From assembly GCA_023953835.1 (NCBI GenBank), contig JAMLJB010000001.1, forward strand, positions 744,001 to 808,000: DNA of 64,000 nt. The letters are read 5' to 3'. Positions 8,780-17,809 of the stretch are shown piece by piece (position 1 is the stretch's first letter; each line of letters starts with the position of its first letter). The notes under the pieces are model-generated. The model did not search any database, was not told where the DNA came from, and saw nothing but the letters and a program-made list of their open reading frames with translations. A program made the position numbers and the translations under genes. This DNA comes from Rhizobiaceae bacterium. Lineage in GTDB: Bacteria; Pseudomonadota; Alphaproteobacteria; Rhizobiales; Rhizobiaceae.

Positions 8780-9904
8780 ATGCCCGATATGCCCTCACCT
8801 GTTCAGCCAATCCAGACTTGCGCCATTTCAGTGCAGGAACTGGATCAGTTCTACGGTGAAACGCAGATATTGCGCGGCATCGACCTGCGGCTTCAGCGAG
8901 GCAGGACGCTCGCGCTGCTCGGGCCGTCGGGATGCGGCAAGACCACGCTGCTGCGGTTGATCGCAGGACTTCTGACACCCAGTCGCGGCATCGTTTCGAT
9001 CGACAATAAGGTCATGGCGGATGCCTCGAACGGCACATTCGTCGCCCCGGAGCGGCGTGGGCTGGGCATGGTTTTCCAGGATTACGCGCTGTGGCCGCAT
9101 ATGAGCGTCGCGGAGAACGTCGGCTTTCCGCTGGAGATGCGCGCCGTGTCCCGGGCGGATCGTCAACGTCGCGTCGAGGCTGCTCTTGCACGAGTTAGCC
9201 TCGCGGGCTTTGGAGCGCGACGCCCCGGCGACCTTTCCGGCGGGCAGCAGCAAAGGGTGGCGATTGCGCGCGCAATCGTGGCGGAGCCTCGCATCGTGCT
9301 GTTCGACGAACCGCTCTCCAACCTGGACCGGGAGCTGCGCGAATCGCTGGTAGGCGAGATTGCACGGCTTGTCTCCAGCCTTGGCCTCACCGCGGTATAT
9401 GTGACCCACGACCATAGCGAGGCCTTCACGCTCGCGGATGAAGTGGCCATCATGCAGGGCGGCGAAATCGTCCAGCTTGCGGCGCCCGAGACGCTGGTCG
9501 AGCATCCCGCCTCCCTTGCCGTAGCCGAATTTCTCAAGCTCGGAACAACCGCGTCGGCCATCAAGCAGGATGGGCGGTGGCGGCTTGCGGGCACGGAGGT
9601 GGTTCTCCCCGACCCTGCCGGTTCGACGCCGGCCGGCAAGGCAAAGGTGCTGTTCGGGCGCAACGCGCTGCAAGCGACGGAGCCCGGCACGGGTACGGTG
9701 GACGGGACGGTCATCGAGTCGCGCTTTCGCGGCGACGGCTATGCGCTTCAGGTCAGTCTGGACACAGGCGGGACGCTGACCTTGCCGGTGACGAGCGACA
9801 GGCGCAGCCGTCCGGGCGACAGGATCGGGATCGCCATCGAATCCCGCAATCTTCGCTGGTTTGCAGCGGAGCAATTCCCACAACAAGGATACCAACCATG
9901 TTGA
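8780..9904 (+). CDS. ABC transporter ATP-binding protein, iron(III)/polyamine-type (FbpC/PotA-like)
   Basis: The protein has 374 residues with Walker A GPSGCGKTT at residues 48-56, signature LSGGQ at 152-156, Walker B IVLFDE at 172-177, a Q-loop in MVFQDYALWP, the H-loop in VTHDHSEA, and a C-terminal TOBE-like domain of about 120 residues. It energises the importer formed with the next two genes. The stop overlaps the start of the binding-protein gene. The order ATPase, binding protein, fused permease on one strand defines the operon 8780-12538. The substrate is not readable from sequence; iron(III), 2-aminoethylphosphonate or a phospho-sugar are all possible for this subfamily. Confidence 0.9.
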   Translation: MPDMPSPVQPIQTCAISVQELDQFYGETQILRGIDLRLQRGRTLALLGPSGCGKTTLLRLIAGLLTPSRGIVSIDNKVMADASNGTFVAPERRGLGMVFQDYALWPHMSVAENVGFPLEMRAVSRADRQRRVEAALARVSLAGFGARRPGDLSGGQQQRVAIARAIVAEPRIVLFDEPLSNLDRELRESLVGEIARLVSSLGLTAVYVTHDHSEAFTLADEVAIMQGGEIVQLAAPETLVEHPASLAVAEFLKLGTTASAIKQDGRWRLAGTEVVLPDPAGSTPAGKAKVLFGRNALQATEPGTGTVDGTVIESRFRGDGYALQVSLDTGGTLTLPVTSDRRSRPGDRIGIAIESRNLRWFAAEQFPQQGYQPC

Positions 9905-10848
9905 AAATGACACTTGCAGCAGCGGCGCTATCCGCCGGCACTTTTCTTGCCACGGCAGCTTTTGCCGACGTTACTGTCTACACGGCTGGCCCCAAGAGCC
10001 TGATCGATGACCTTTCGAAAGGGTTTACCGAGGAAACCGGGATCGCGGTCAATGTCTTTCAGGCGACGACCGGAAAAGTCATGGCCCGCATCGAGGCAGA
10101 GGCATCGAACCCGGTGGTCGACGTGGTGATCTCGGCTTCCTGGGACACGGCGAACGATTTCGCCGAGCGCGGCTGGCTTGTTGCCTACACCAGCCCGAAC
10201 GCCGAGAAAGTTCCGGACTTTCTCAAGTCGGATACGGCTGTGGCACAGGCCGTTTCCGGCCTTGGCATCGTCTGGAACACCAAGAGCGGAACGCCGAAGC
10301 CGACCGACTGGGCCGATCTCGCTGCGCCTGCCTACAAGGATCTTGTCAACATTCCGGATCCCGCTCAATCGGGTTCTTCCTTCGAACTGACCGCCGCCCT
10401 TGCCGGTGAGGACGACTGGAAGCTGTTCAAGGCGTTGAAGGCCAATGGAGCGATCATCGCCGGAGCCAATGCCGACGCACTCAATCCGGTCCTGCAAGGA
10501 GCCAAGGCAGCAGTGTTTGGCGCCGTCGACTACATTGCCCTCTCGGCTAAGGAAAAGGGCGAAAACATTGACGTGATTTTCCCAACCTCGGGAACCGTTG
10601 TCGCTCCGCGCCCGATCATGATCATGCAATGGTCGAAGAACCAGGACGATGCAAAGAAGTTCGTGGACTACATGCTCTCGGAGAAAGGCCAGAAGGCTGT
10701 CGCAGACCAGATGTTGATGCCTGCGCGCACGGATATTCCGGCGAATCGTCCGCTCATTGGCGATCTCAAACTGCTGCAATACGATTCAAAGGACATCTAC
10801 GGTAAGCGTAAGGAAACGCTGACGGAGGCAGCCGACATCTTCAAGTAA
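9898..10848 (+). CDS. ABC transporter substrate-binding protein, iron(III)-type (family 1)
   Basis: The protein has 316 residues from the ATG at 9898, preceded by ACAAGGA. A signal peptide ends at ATAAFA. The mature start DVTVYTAGPKSLIDDLSKGFTEETGI, the motif LGIVWNTKSG and the region NIPDPAQSGSSFELTAAL match the FbpA/AfuA-like group of binding proteins. I do not see the paired tyrosines that coordinate ferric iron in true FbpA, so an organic anion or phosphonate ligand is as likely. The gene sits between its ATPase and permease genes. Confidence 0.88.
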   Translation: MLKMTLAAAALSAGTFLATAAFADVTVYTAGPKSLIDDLSKGFTEETGIAVNVFQATTGKVMARIEAEASNPVVDVVISASWDTANDFAERGWLVAYTSPNAEKVPDFLKSDTAVAQAVSGLGIVWNTKSGTPKPTDWADLAAPAYKDLVNIPDPAQSGSSFELTAALAGEDDWKLFKALKANGAIIAGANADALNPVLQGAKAAVFGAVDYIALSAKEKGENIDVIFPTSGTVVAPRPIMIMQWSKNQDDAKKFVDYMLSEKGQKAVADQMLMPARTDIPANRPLIGDLKLLQYDSKDIYGKRKETLTEAADIFK

Positions 10849-10858
10849 GGTCGGCGCA

Positions 10859-12538
10859 ATGGTGAAGGTTTTCGGCGGCACCTCGCTGGCAGTCGGCATC
10901 GCGCTACCGGGATTGCTGCTGATCGTCGCCGTGCCCTTTGCTTTCATTGTTCTCCAGGCGGTCTTTCCATCGCTCGGAGCCGGGTCTTTCGAAGCGCCGT
11001 TTGCACATTTCATCGATGTGCTGAGCAATCCCGCGCTCATCCGAATGACGTTCAACACGGTCTTCCTCGGCGTTTCGGTCGTCGTGGTCGCCTCCCTGCT
11101 TGCCGTGCCGCTCGGGATATTTCGAGCTCTGTTCCGCGTACCACTTGCGCCCCTTTGGGACGCGCTGATGCTCGTGCCTTTCATGATACCACCCTATATC
11201 GCAACGCTCGGATGGATCATGACGCTGCAGCCGCGCGGCTATCTCGAACAATTGACCGGTTTCAATCTTGCACCGTTCCTGTTCTCCGTTGGCGGCATGA
11301 CATTCATCATGGCGCTCGCCACCTTTCCGGTCGTGTATTTTGCCGTGTCCCGCACGGTCGAGGCCATCGGCACCCGCTATTCCGACGTGGGCCGTGTTTT
11401 CGGCGCGTCGCCGCTGCGTGCGTTCTGGCGCATAACCTTGCCGCTGGCGATGCCGGGACTTGCCGCCAGCCTGCTGCTGGTCTTTGCCATGGCGATCGAA
11501 GAATACGGAACACCCGCCGCGCTTGGCCGGCGCGCCGGATTTGAGGTTCTGGTCAGCGGCATCGACCTGCGCGTGTCCGACTGGCCAATCGACCTGCCGG
11601 GAGCGGCCACCATTTCCCTCGTGCTCGTCTTTCTCTCGTTCCTGGCCTTCATGCTGCAACGAAGGGTGCTTGCGGATCGTTCTTTTGAAACGACCGGCGG
11701 CAAGCCCCAGAACAGGGATAAGAAAGCGCTCGGGGCACTCACCATTCCCGTGATGGCACTCTTTTCTGTCGTGGCTTTTCTGGCGACCGGCGTGCCGCTT
11801 CTGGCCGTGCTGACCACCGCATCGTTGAAAACCATTTCCGGCGGCCTCGTGCTATCCAATCTGGGATTGCAGAATTTCTCCGCCATCCTGTTTTCCAACG
11901 CCGCCGACGGATTGCGCGCGCTCGGTCTCAGCCTTTCGCTGGGCGTGGCCACTGCGCTTGTCGCGGGCGCAATCGGCGGTCTATCCGCCTATGTGGTGGT
12001 CAAGACACGGACTCCCGGTCGACAAGTGGTCGACGCATTGACCGTCTTGCCCAACGCATTGCCCGGCATCGTCGTCGCGGTCGGATTGATCCTTGCATGG
12101 AACCAGCCGATCCTGCCTGTCTCGCCCTACAATACGTCGCTGATCCTGCTGCTCGCCTATTGCTGCATATTGTTGCCGCATCCGGTGCGCTACACGCAGG
12201 CCGCCCTTCTGCAGATCGGCGACAATCTGGAAGCAGCCGCGCGCGTTTCCGGCGCGTCGAGCTTGAAGACCTTGCAGCGCATCGTCCTACCCCTCATCAT
12301 GCCCAGCCTGATCTCGGCTATGCTGCTGGTTTTCGCGGTCGCCTCGCGCGAGCTGGTTGCGTCGATCCTCGTGGCCCCAATCGGGGTCCAGACCGTGGCC
12401 ACCTTCATCTGGCGCCAATTCGAGCAGGGCTCGATCAGTCTCGGAATGGCAATGGCTTTCATCGCCATTCTGATAACCACCCTGCTGCCGCTCCTGGCTC
12501 TGGGCTGGATGCGGCGCGAAGGGCCGATACACCACTGA
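10859..12538 (+). CDS. ABC transporter permease, fused two-domain iron(III)-type (FbpB-like)
   Basis: The protein has 559 residues and about 12 membrane segments arranged as two tandem BPD_transp_1 domains. The EAA-loop motifs are ASPLRAFWRITLPLAMPG in the first half and ASSLKTLQRIVLPLIMPS in the second. One chain therefore supplies both halves of the channel, as in FbpB/CysTW-like systems. It lies 10 bp after the binding-protein gene and ends the operon. The next gene (alkyl sulfatase) is convergent, 30 bp away. A second importer of the same architecture lies at 24100-28032, in a different gene order. Confidence 0.9.
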   Translation: MVKVFGGTSLAVGIALPGLLLIVAVPFAFIVLQAVFPSLGAGSFEAPFAHFIDVLSNPALIRMTFNTVFLGVSVVVVASLLAVPLGIFRALFRVPLAPLWDALMLVPFMIPPYIATLGWIMTLQPRGYLEQLTGFNLAPFLFSVGGMTFIMALATFPVVYFAVSRTVEAIGTRYSDVGRVFGASPLRAFWRITLPLAMPGLAASLLLVFAMAIEEYGTPAALGRRAGFEVLVSGIDLRVSDWPIDLPGAATISLVLVFLSFLAFMLQRRVLADRSFETTGGKPQNRDKKALGALTIPVMALFSVVAFLATGVPLLAVLTTASLKTISGGLVLSNLGLQNFSAILFSNAADGLRALGLSLSLGVATALVAGAIGGLSAYVVVKTRTPGRQVVDALTVLPNALPGIVVAVGLILAWNQPILPVSPYNTSLILLLAYCCILLPHPVRYTQAALLQIGDNLEAAARVSGASSLKTLQRIVLPLIMPSLISAMLLVFAVASRELVASILVAPIGVQTVATFIWRQFEQGSISLGMAMAFIAILITTLLPLLALGWMRREGPIHH

Positions 12539-12568
12539 AACGGCATCGACGGTTCTGCCCGCGAGGGC

Positions 12569-14596
12569 TTATGGCGTTACGATGTTGAACCAGTATTCAA
12601 AACTGTCGAACAGCCCGAGAAACTGTGGGAAGGCATCGCTGCTGCCATCCACCTTGATTTCTCCCGACTGAACCTTCTGTTCTATGGTCGCCGCGCCAAG
12701 CTGAACGTCGTCAAGCGCAGCCTTCGTCAGCGTCGCCGTGGCGTCGGGATCGCTCACCTGCTTTTCGGTGTAGTTCAAGACCGAGTTCTCGACCGACACC
12801 GTATAGTTCTTGCCGATGTCGGTGAAATTGATGTTGAGCGTGAGCTTCTTTCCTTCGGCCTTCTCGGCGTTCAGTCGAACACCCAGGTAGTCGAACAGCA
12901 TTTCGGGTGACATCGCCCGGATTGTGTCCGCGCTGGCGCTGCTTGGCGCAGCAATCTTCGGGACCCCGTTTCGCAGCTCGTAGGCGCCTTGAAGGTAAAT
13001 CGAGCGCCAGGGACCGGATTCGGCCTGGTACCCCAATTGCTCATAGGTTCTCGCAAGCAGGTCTTTGCCCGCGACGCTATCCGGATTTGCAAAGACCACA
13101 TGCTTGAGAGCGGTGGCTACCCAGCGATATTCACCCTTGTCGAAATCGGCCTGCGCATTTTTCAGGATTGCTTCTTCGCCACCCATGTAAGCCACATACT
13201 TCTTTGCCGCGTCGACCGGAGGCAGGATGTCGAGGTCCGAGGGATTGGCGTCATACCAGCCCATGTAGCGCTGATAAACGGCTCGTGCATTGTGGCGCAG
13301 CGACCCGTAGTAGCCGCGGCCGGTCCACTGATTCTCAAGGCTTTGCGGCAGCTTGATCATCTCCGCGATCTCCTCGCCATTATATCCCTTGTTCAGGAGA
13401 TTGACGGAGCGGTCGTGGATGAACTTGTACAGGTCGCGCTGTTTCTTCAGATAGTCGTCGATGTTGTCATTACCCCACTTCGGCGCGTGGTGGCTCTGGA
13501 ATTTTACCTCGATCTTGTCGCCGTACAGTTCGATGGTTTCATTGATGTACTTCGCCCAGCTCAGCGCATCGCGCACCTGCGCGCCGCGAAGCGTCAGAAT
13601 ATTGTGCATCGTGTTTGTGGTGTTTTCGGCCATCCACATCGCCTTGAATTTTGGCAGGTAGATGTTCATTTCCGCAGGTGCCTCGGTGCCGGGCGTCATC
13701 TGGAACACCATTTCCACGCCATCGATCGTGAGGACCTCGCCGGTCTTGCTGATCGAATCGGTTGGCTCAATCAGCGTGATGGTGCCAAGCGGATTGGTGA
13801 GGCCGAGGCCAGCCCCGACACTGCCTTCGGCGTTGCGCGGCAGAAACGCGCCATACATGAAGGTGGCGCGGCGGCTCATGGCGTTGCCGGCGATGACCCC
13901 TTCGCTGACCGCATGCTCCATGAAGCCCTCAGGCGCAATGATGCGTACCTTGCCCGCTTTGACATCGTCTTCGCTGACGACGCCCTTAACACCGCTATAG
14001 TGGTCGACATGCGAGTGGCTGTAGATGATCCCGATCACCGGAAGCTTGCCAAACTGTTCACTGACCAGATCATACGCCGCCTTCGCGGTCTCAATGGAAC
14101 TGCCCACATCGAAGACGATCCAACCCGTGTCGCCTCTTATGAAGGTAATATTGGACAGGTCATAGCCACGGACCTGGTAGATTCCTTCGGTGACTTCATA
14201 GAGGCCGTACTGGACGTTGAGCTGGGCGTTGCGCCAGAGACTGGGATTGACCGTATCCGGTGCCGGATTCTCGATCGAGATGAAGGACCTGTAGCTTTCG
14301 AGGTCCCAGACAACATCGCCATTTTCCTTCCTGATGATCAGGGTGTCCGGCTTTCTCAAAAGCCCGCGTTGGGCGTCCTCGAAATCCTGCCGGTCATTGA
14401 ATGGAAGCGCTTCAAGCACAGCCTTGTTGGCGGCCCTGGTCGTATCCGTCGCGGGTTCCGCAAATGACGCGCCGCCAATGATGCTGAAGCTGAGAGCAAG
14501 CAGACCAATCTTCAGCGAGTATGTTGAATTCTTACGAGTTTTCGCCAAGTCCCGTGCCGAATTCGATAGGCTGGCGATGTTGTCTTCCAAAGGCAT
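12569..14596 (-). CDS. Alkyl sulfatase (SdsA1-like metallo-beta-lactamase-fold hydrolase)
   Basis: The protein has 675 residues from the ATG at 14596, which has AGGAGAGG 7 bp upstream; a longer frame to 14635 lacks a ribosome binding site. A signal peptide ends at GASFAEP. The zinc motif HSHVDH is at residues 194-199, followed by family regions (TPGTEAPAEMNIYLPKFKAM, an AENTTN loop) and a C-terminal SCP2-like domain. The enzyme hydrolyses primary alkyl sulfates such as dodecyl sulfate to alcohol and sulfate in the periplasm. It is divergent from a Crp/Fnr regulator gene with only 112 bp between the starts, so local control by that regulator is plausible but unproven. Confidence 0.9.
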   Translation of the reverse strand: MPLEDNIASLSNSARDLAKTRKNSTYSLKIGLLALSFSIIGGASFAEPATDTTRAANKAVLEALPFNDRQDFEDAQRGLLRKPDTLIIRKENGDVVWDLESYRSFISIENPAPDTVNPSLWRNAQLNVQYGLYEVTEGIYQVRGYDLSNITFIRGDTGWIVFDVGSSIETAKAAYDLVSEQFGKLPVIGIIYSHSHVDHYSGVKGVVSEDDVKAGKVRIIAPEGFMEHAVSEGVIAGNAMSRRATFMYGAFLPRNAEGSVGAGLGLTNPLGTITLIEPTDSISKTGEVLTIDGVEMVFQMTPGTEAPAEMNIYLPKFKAMWMAENTTNTMHNILTLRGAQVRDALSWAKYINETIELYGDKIEVKFQSHHAPKWGNDNIDDYLKKQRDLYKFIHDRSVNLLNKGYNGEEIAEMIKLPQSLENQWTGRGYYGSLRHNARAVYQRYMGWYDANPSDLDILPPVDAAKKYVAYMGGEEAILKNAQADFDKGEYRWVATALKHVVFANPDSVAGKDLLARTYEQLGYQAESGPWRSIYLQGAYELRNGVPKIAAPSSASADTIRAMSPEMLFDYLGVRLNAEKAEGKKLTLNINFTDIGKNYTVSVENSVLNYTEKQVSDPDATATLTKAALDDVQLGAATIEQKVQSGEIKVDGSSDAFPQFLGLFDSFEYWFNIVTP

Positions 14597-14708
14597 GCGA
14601 AGTCCTCTCCTGTCGCGCTGAGCTTGCCGCGGCACGATACGCAGTTAGAAGGGAGGGATTGTTCCAATCGGGATAAACCGTCGAAAAAAGTGGTGCTAGA
14701 AGGTCTTG

Positions 14709-15398
14709 ATGGAGCAGACCTTGGTCAAACGAGCCAAAGCGGAGAGCATCCTGCGGGAAAGCGGATGGCTCTCACAACAGCCCCCTGCCTTTCAGGACGA
14801 AGTCCTGCGCCGTTCGATCCTGCTGCATTTTCCCGCGGGCGAAGTGATCTATCGCTTCGGCGATGATCTCGGAGGCATATTTGGTCTCGTCGACGGCGTT
14901 CTGACGGTCAACACCGCTCCCCCGGATCACACGCCGCAATTGATCCATGTCGGCGCGCCCGGAGCATGGACAGGCGAAGGCTGCTTCCTGACGCGACAGC
15001 CACGACGTCTGGAACTTCGTGCACTGGTGGAAACCTGGATGATGCATGTGCCGCTCGACCAGATGGACCAGATGGCAGCCGCCGATCCCTCCGTGGTGCG
15101 CAATTTCAGCCATATATTGATGGCAAGCGTCGAAGTCCTCATCAGGATTGTCCACGATCTCCAGATTCCCGACGCGGCAAGGCGTATCGCATCGGTTTTG
15201 AACCGCGCGGCCTGGATCGGCCAAAGGCCAATCCGCCTGACGCAAAGTGAAATCGGGCTCATGGCAAATGCGTCCCGCAAACAGGTCAACGCGACACTGT
15301 CCAGGTTCGCACGCATAGGGTGGGTCAAGACCGACTACAGGTCGATCACAATTCTCGACGTCGAAGCCGTTCGCCAGTTTGCCGTGGGAGATGATTGA
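14709..15398 (+). CDS. Crp/Fnr-family transcriptional regulator
   Basis: The protein has 229 residues from the ATG at 14709; a TTG one codon earlier is the alternative. An N-terminal cyclic-nucleotide-binding-like beta-roll domain (ILLHFPAGEVIYRFGDDLGGIFGLVDGVLTV) is followed by a dimer helix and a C-terminal winged helix, LTQSEIGLMANASRKQVNATLSRF. I see no N-terminal Cys cluster, so it is not an oxygen-sensing FNR of the iron-sulfur type. It is divergent from the alkyl sulfatase gene and is its most likely local target. The ligand is unknown. Confidence 0.85.
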   Translation: MEQTLVKRAKAESILRESGWLSQQPPAFQDEVLRRSILLHFPAGEVIYRFGDDLGGIFGLVDGVLTVNTAPPDHTPQLIHVGAPGAWTGEGCFLTRQPRRLELRALVETWMMHVPLDQMDQMAAADPSVVRNFSHILMASVEVLIRIVHDLQIPDAARRIASVLNRAAWIGQRPIRLTQSEIGLMANASRKQVNATLSRFARIGWVKTDYRSITILDVEAVRQFAVGDD

Positions 15399-15428
15399 CC
15401 TTTCCGCCAGATTGGTGCGGTACCAACT

Positions 15429-16763
15429 CTATTTTGCCAGGGCGCTCCCATTGCCCTCCAGATGCGCAATCATGGACCTTGCGTCCGTCGGAAATGTCCG
15501 TATCGCCAGAAGACAGCCGAAAGCCGTCAAGAGCAACGCAATCGGAACAATCGCCATCGCCTGATGAAGCCCGATAGCTCTGAACTCATCGAGCATTTGC
15601 ATTCCGCCGGCGCCCATCATCGCCTGAGTTGCATAGTGATCGGAAAGCAATCCGACGAACAATGGACCGAAGGCTCCCCCGACCAGATTTATCGCAGCGG
15701 CGAATATCGCCATAGCCGTACCGCGCAGCTTCGGCTCCACAACATCGTGCATCGCCGGATAGACGCAGACGTAGAACGCATATTGCATCAACCAGCCAAA
15801 GCCGAAGACCGCCACGAACAAAGCCGGCCTTTCAGGACCGATCCCGAATGCGGACCAGGTCGCGCCTGCCGCCACGACAAGGCATATGCCGCCCATGGTC
15901 AGCCGTCCGGTTTGCGAGCGTTCATGCACATAATCGGCGACCCATCCCCCAAGTGTGAGGCCAATCAACCCGGTGAGACCGACGATGGCGCCGGTGGAAA
16001 CCGCTGCCAGTTCCAGCGTCAGTCCGAAGAATCGCTGCATCAACGGCACCAGGAAACTGTTGGCCGCATAACTGGCGAAATTGCTGGCAATGCCCGCAAG
16101 CAGGATCCAGCGCATGGATCGGATCATGAGCACGGACCGAATCGGTCGGATTACGGGTTCCGGGCGCGGCTTTACGATCTCCGAAGCACCTCGCACGGGC
16201 TCGCGGATAGCAAATGCAAATGAGGCAAGGAGCAACCCCGGCACTATGGCAACAAGGAAGGGTGCGCGCCACGATCCGAAAGCAGACACAATCGCGCCAA
16301 CGGAAAAGAATGCCAGAAGGAGGCCGCATGGCAACCCGAGCATGAAGATGCCCATCGCGCGCGACCTTCTGTTTGCGGGAAACAGATCACCGATCAGAGA
16401 AGTCGCAGCCGGAAGGTAGCTCGCTTCGCCAATGCCGACGCCGATTCTCGTGGTGAGGAAAGACCAGAAACTCCAGGCGGTCGCCGAAAGGCCGGTGAAA
16501 GCACTCCAGGCGATGAGCCCGAATCCGACGATTGACTTTCGTGTCCGGGTATCCGCTAGGCGACCAAGCGGAATGCAGAAAACCGCGAATGCCAACGTGA
16601 AGGTGGACGCCACGAACCCAAGTTGCAGGTCGCTCAACGACCATTCCAGCCGGATCGGCTCCATAATGATCGCGGGAATGGCCCGGTCGAAAAAATTAAG
16701 CAGGTTTGCCAGAAACAGGATGGCAAGCACTCTCCAGGCGTTCGACACAACGCGGTCCCCCAT
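15429..16763 (-). CDS. MFS transporter
   Basis: The protein has 444 residues and about 12 transmembrane helices. It carries the MFS loop motif PLGRLADTRTRKSIVGFGLIAW between helices 2 and 3. The N-terminal part LANLLNFFDRAIPAIIMEPIRLEWSLSD is like that of the spinster/anion-cation symporter subgroups (hexuronate or organic-acid carriers). It is convergent with the Crp/Fnr gene, 30 bp away. No catabolic gene adjoins it, so I cannot assign a substrate. Confidence 0.85.
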   Translation of the reverse strand: MGDRVVSNAWRVLAILFLANLLNFFDRAIPAIIMEPIRLEWSLSDLQLGFVASTFTLAFAVFCIPLGRLADTRTRKSIVGFGLIAWSAFTGLSATAWSFWSFLTTRIGVGIGEASYLPAATSLIGDLFPANRRSRAMGIFMLGLPCGLLLAFFSVGAIVSAFGSWRAPFLVAIVPGLLLASFAFAIREPVRGASEIVKPRPEPVIRPIRSVLMIRSMRWILLAGIASNFASYAANSFLVPLMQRFFGLTLELAAVSTGAIVGLTGLIGLTLGGWVADYVHERSQTGRLTMGGICLVVAAGATWSAFGIGPERPALFVAVFGFGWLMQYAFYVCVYPAMHDVVEPKLRGTAMAIFAAAINLVGGAFGPLFVGLLSDHYATQAMMGAGGMQMLDEFRAIGLHQAMAIVPIALLLTAFGCLLAIRTFPTDARSMIAHLEGNGSALAK

Positions 16764-16841
16764 GCGATTACCATATACGGTTCAGCGCGGTTGTCGATAT
16801 TTCGGGCAGCCGCACTCGAAGGAGCACGACTGCCGATCGCA

Positions 16842-17273
16842 TCATTGCCAGACAAGCTCCGATACAATATCCGGATCGACCTTGTACTTCGATGCCTGCT
16901 CGCACGCCCCGGCGGGATCGTCCGACATGGCGTTCAATTCCCCGCCGACCAAGACGCCGAAGATCACGAGAATATGCTTGTCGTGATAGGCCTTCTGGTT
17001 ATCGTCCATATTTGCCGCTTCGACCGGCGCCAAAGCTTCGAAGGCTTTGCTGAACTTGGCCTCGTCAATTGTGAAGCCCTCGCACACATCCGCAATTGCC
17101 GATTGATAGGCAATCAGTTGCAGCTTCGTTGTCTGTTGGGGTGTGAGCGCACCTTCCAACAAGGCAATAGCATGTTCTCTGACGAAACTGGTTTTCGGTG
17201 ATGCCTCGGCAGCCACAGATGCGCCCGTGGACAATGCGGAAGCCAACGCCAGCCAAACTAGATTTCTAATCAT
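16842..17273 (-). CDS. Small exported protein of unknown function
   Basis: The protein has 143 residues from the ATG at 17273, preceded by GGGGAGA; this start opens a clear signal peptide (MIRNLVWLALASALSTGASVAAEA). The longer frame to 17369 has no ribosome binding site. The mature protein is helical and charged with two cysteines (DVCEGF and GACEQA). These may form a disulfide. I recognise no family. It stands between the MFS gene and another small exported protein, all on the minus strand but with gaps, so an operon is not certain. Confidence 0.65.
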   Translation of the reverse strand: MIRNLVWLALASALSTGASVAAEASPKTSFVREHAIALLEGALTPQQTTKLQLIAYQSAIADVCEGFTIDEAKFSKAFEALAPVEAANMDDNQKAYHDKHILVIFGVLVGGELNAMSDDPAGACEQASKYKVDPDIVSELVWQ

Positions 17274-17293
17274 TGTCGTCTCCCCGCGCGCGC

Positions 17294-17617
17294 TTAAAAT
17301 ATACGGTTTGTCCAAACCGGGTTGAAATGGCCATTGTTGTTGTAGCATGCCCATTGAGCGGGATAGCACACCACCCCTGTGGCGGGACTGAAAGGCGCTC
17401 TCGGCGCGCGATAGGCGGGTGGGGGAGGCGGTGGAGGAGGAGCATACTGATACTCGTATCGATGCTGGTTGGAGATGGCGGCCGCGGCGGCCCCTCCAAG
17501 CAGTGCGCCACCGATCAAAGCAGCAGTGTCGCCCGAGTTCCAGCTATGGGCGGAAGCAGGCAAGGAGCAGGACAGAGCAGAAAGCATTGCCAATGGCGCA
17601 AGGACAGCCTTTGACAT
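17294..17617 (-). CDS. Small exported protein with glycine zipper and polyproline run
   Basis: The protein has 107 residues from the ATG at 17617. A signal peptide ends PASAHS. Then follow a short Gly/Ala zipper (GGALLGGAAAAAI), a run of eight prolines after YQYA, and a C-terminal region VVCYPAQWACYNNNGHFNPVW with two cysteines. Such small proteins are common in Hyphomicrobiales and are assumed to be envelope or surface proteins. No enzymatic function is visible. Confidence 0.65.
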   Translation of the reverse strand: MSKAVLAPLAMLSALSCSLPASAHSWNSGDTAALIGGALLGGAAAAAISNQHRYEYQYAPPPPPPPPAYRAPRAPFSPATGVVCYPAQWACYNNNGHFNPVWTNRIF

Positions 17618-17809
17618 GTTCGTATTCCCTGGAAAGAGGAAGTTCTGGCACCCGGGCGAGATGCCCGCGCGCGGTGAAATGCGATCAGACGGTACAGCAT
17701 GCGGCGGCGCAAGGAAAAGGCATTCAATCGGGGCCAAGCAAATCACGCGTCTTCCCCGGTGGAGCAAGCGGGCGTATCAACTGCACGTATCGTGCGAGGC
17801 TTATGCGGC

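Noticed and set aside
9577..9897. Extension of the binding-protein frame upstream of 9898
   Set aside because: It overlaps the ATPase gene in another frame, and the signal peptide starts at 9898.
12989..14467. Plus-strand open frame of 492 codons opposite the alkyl sulfatase
   Set aside because: Shadow of a gene with an intact zinc motif; its translation shows no recognisable domain.
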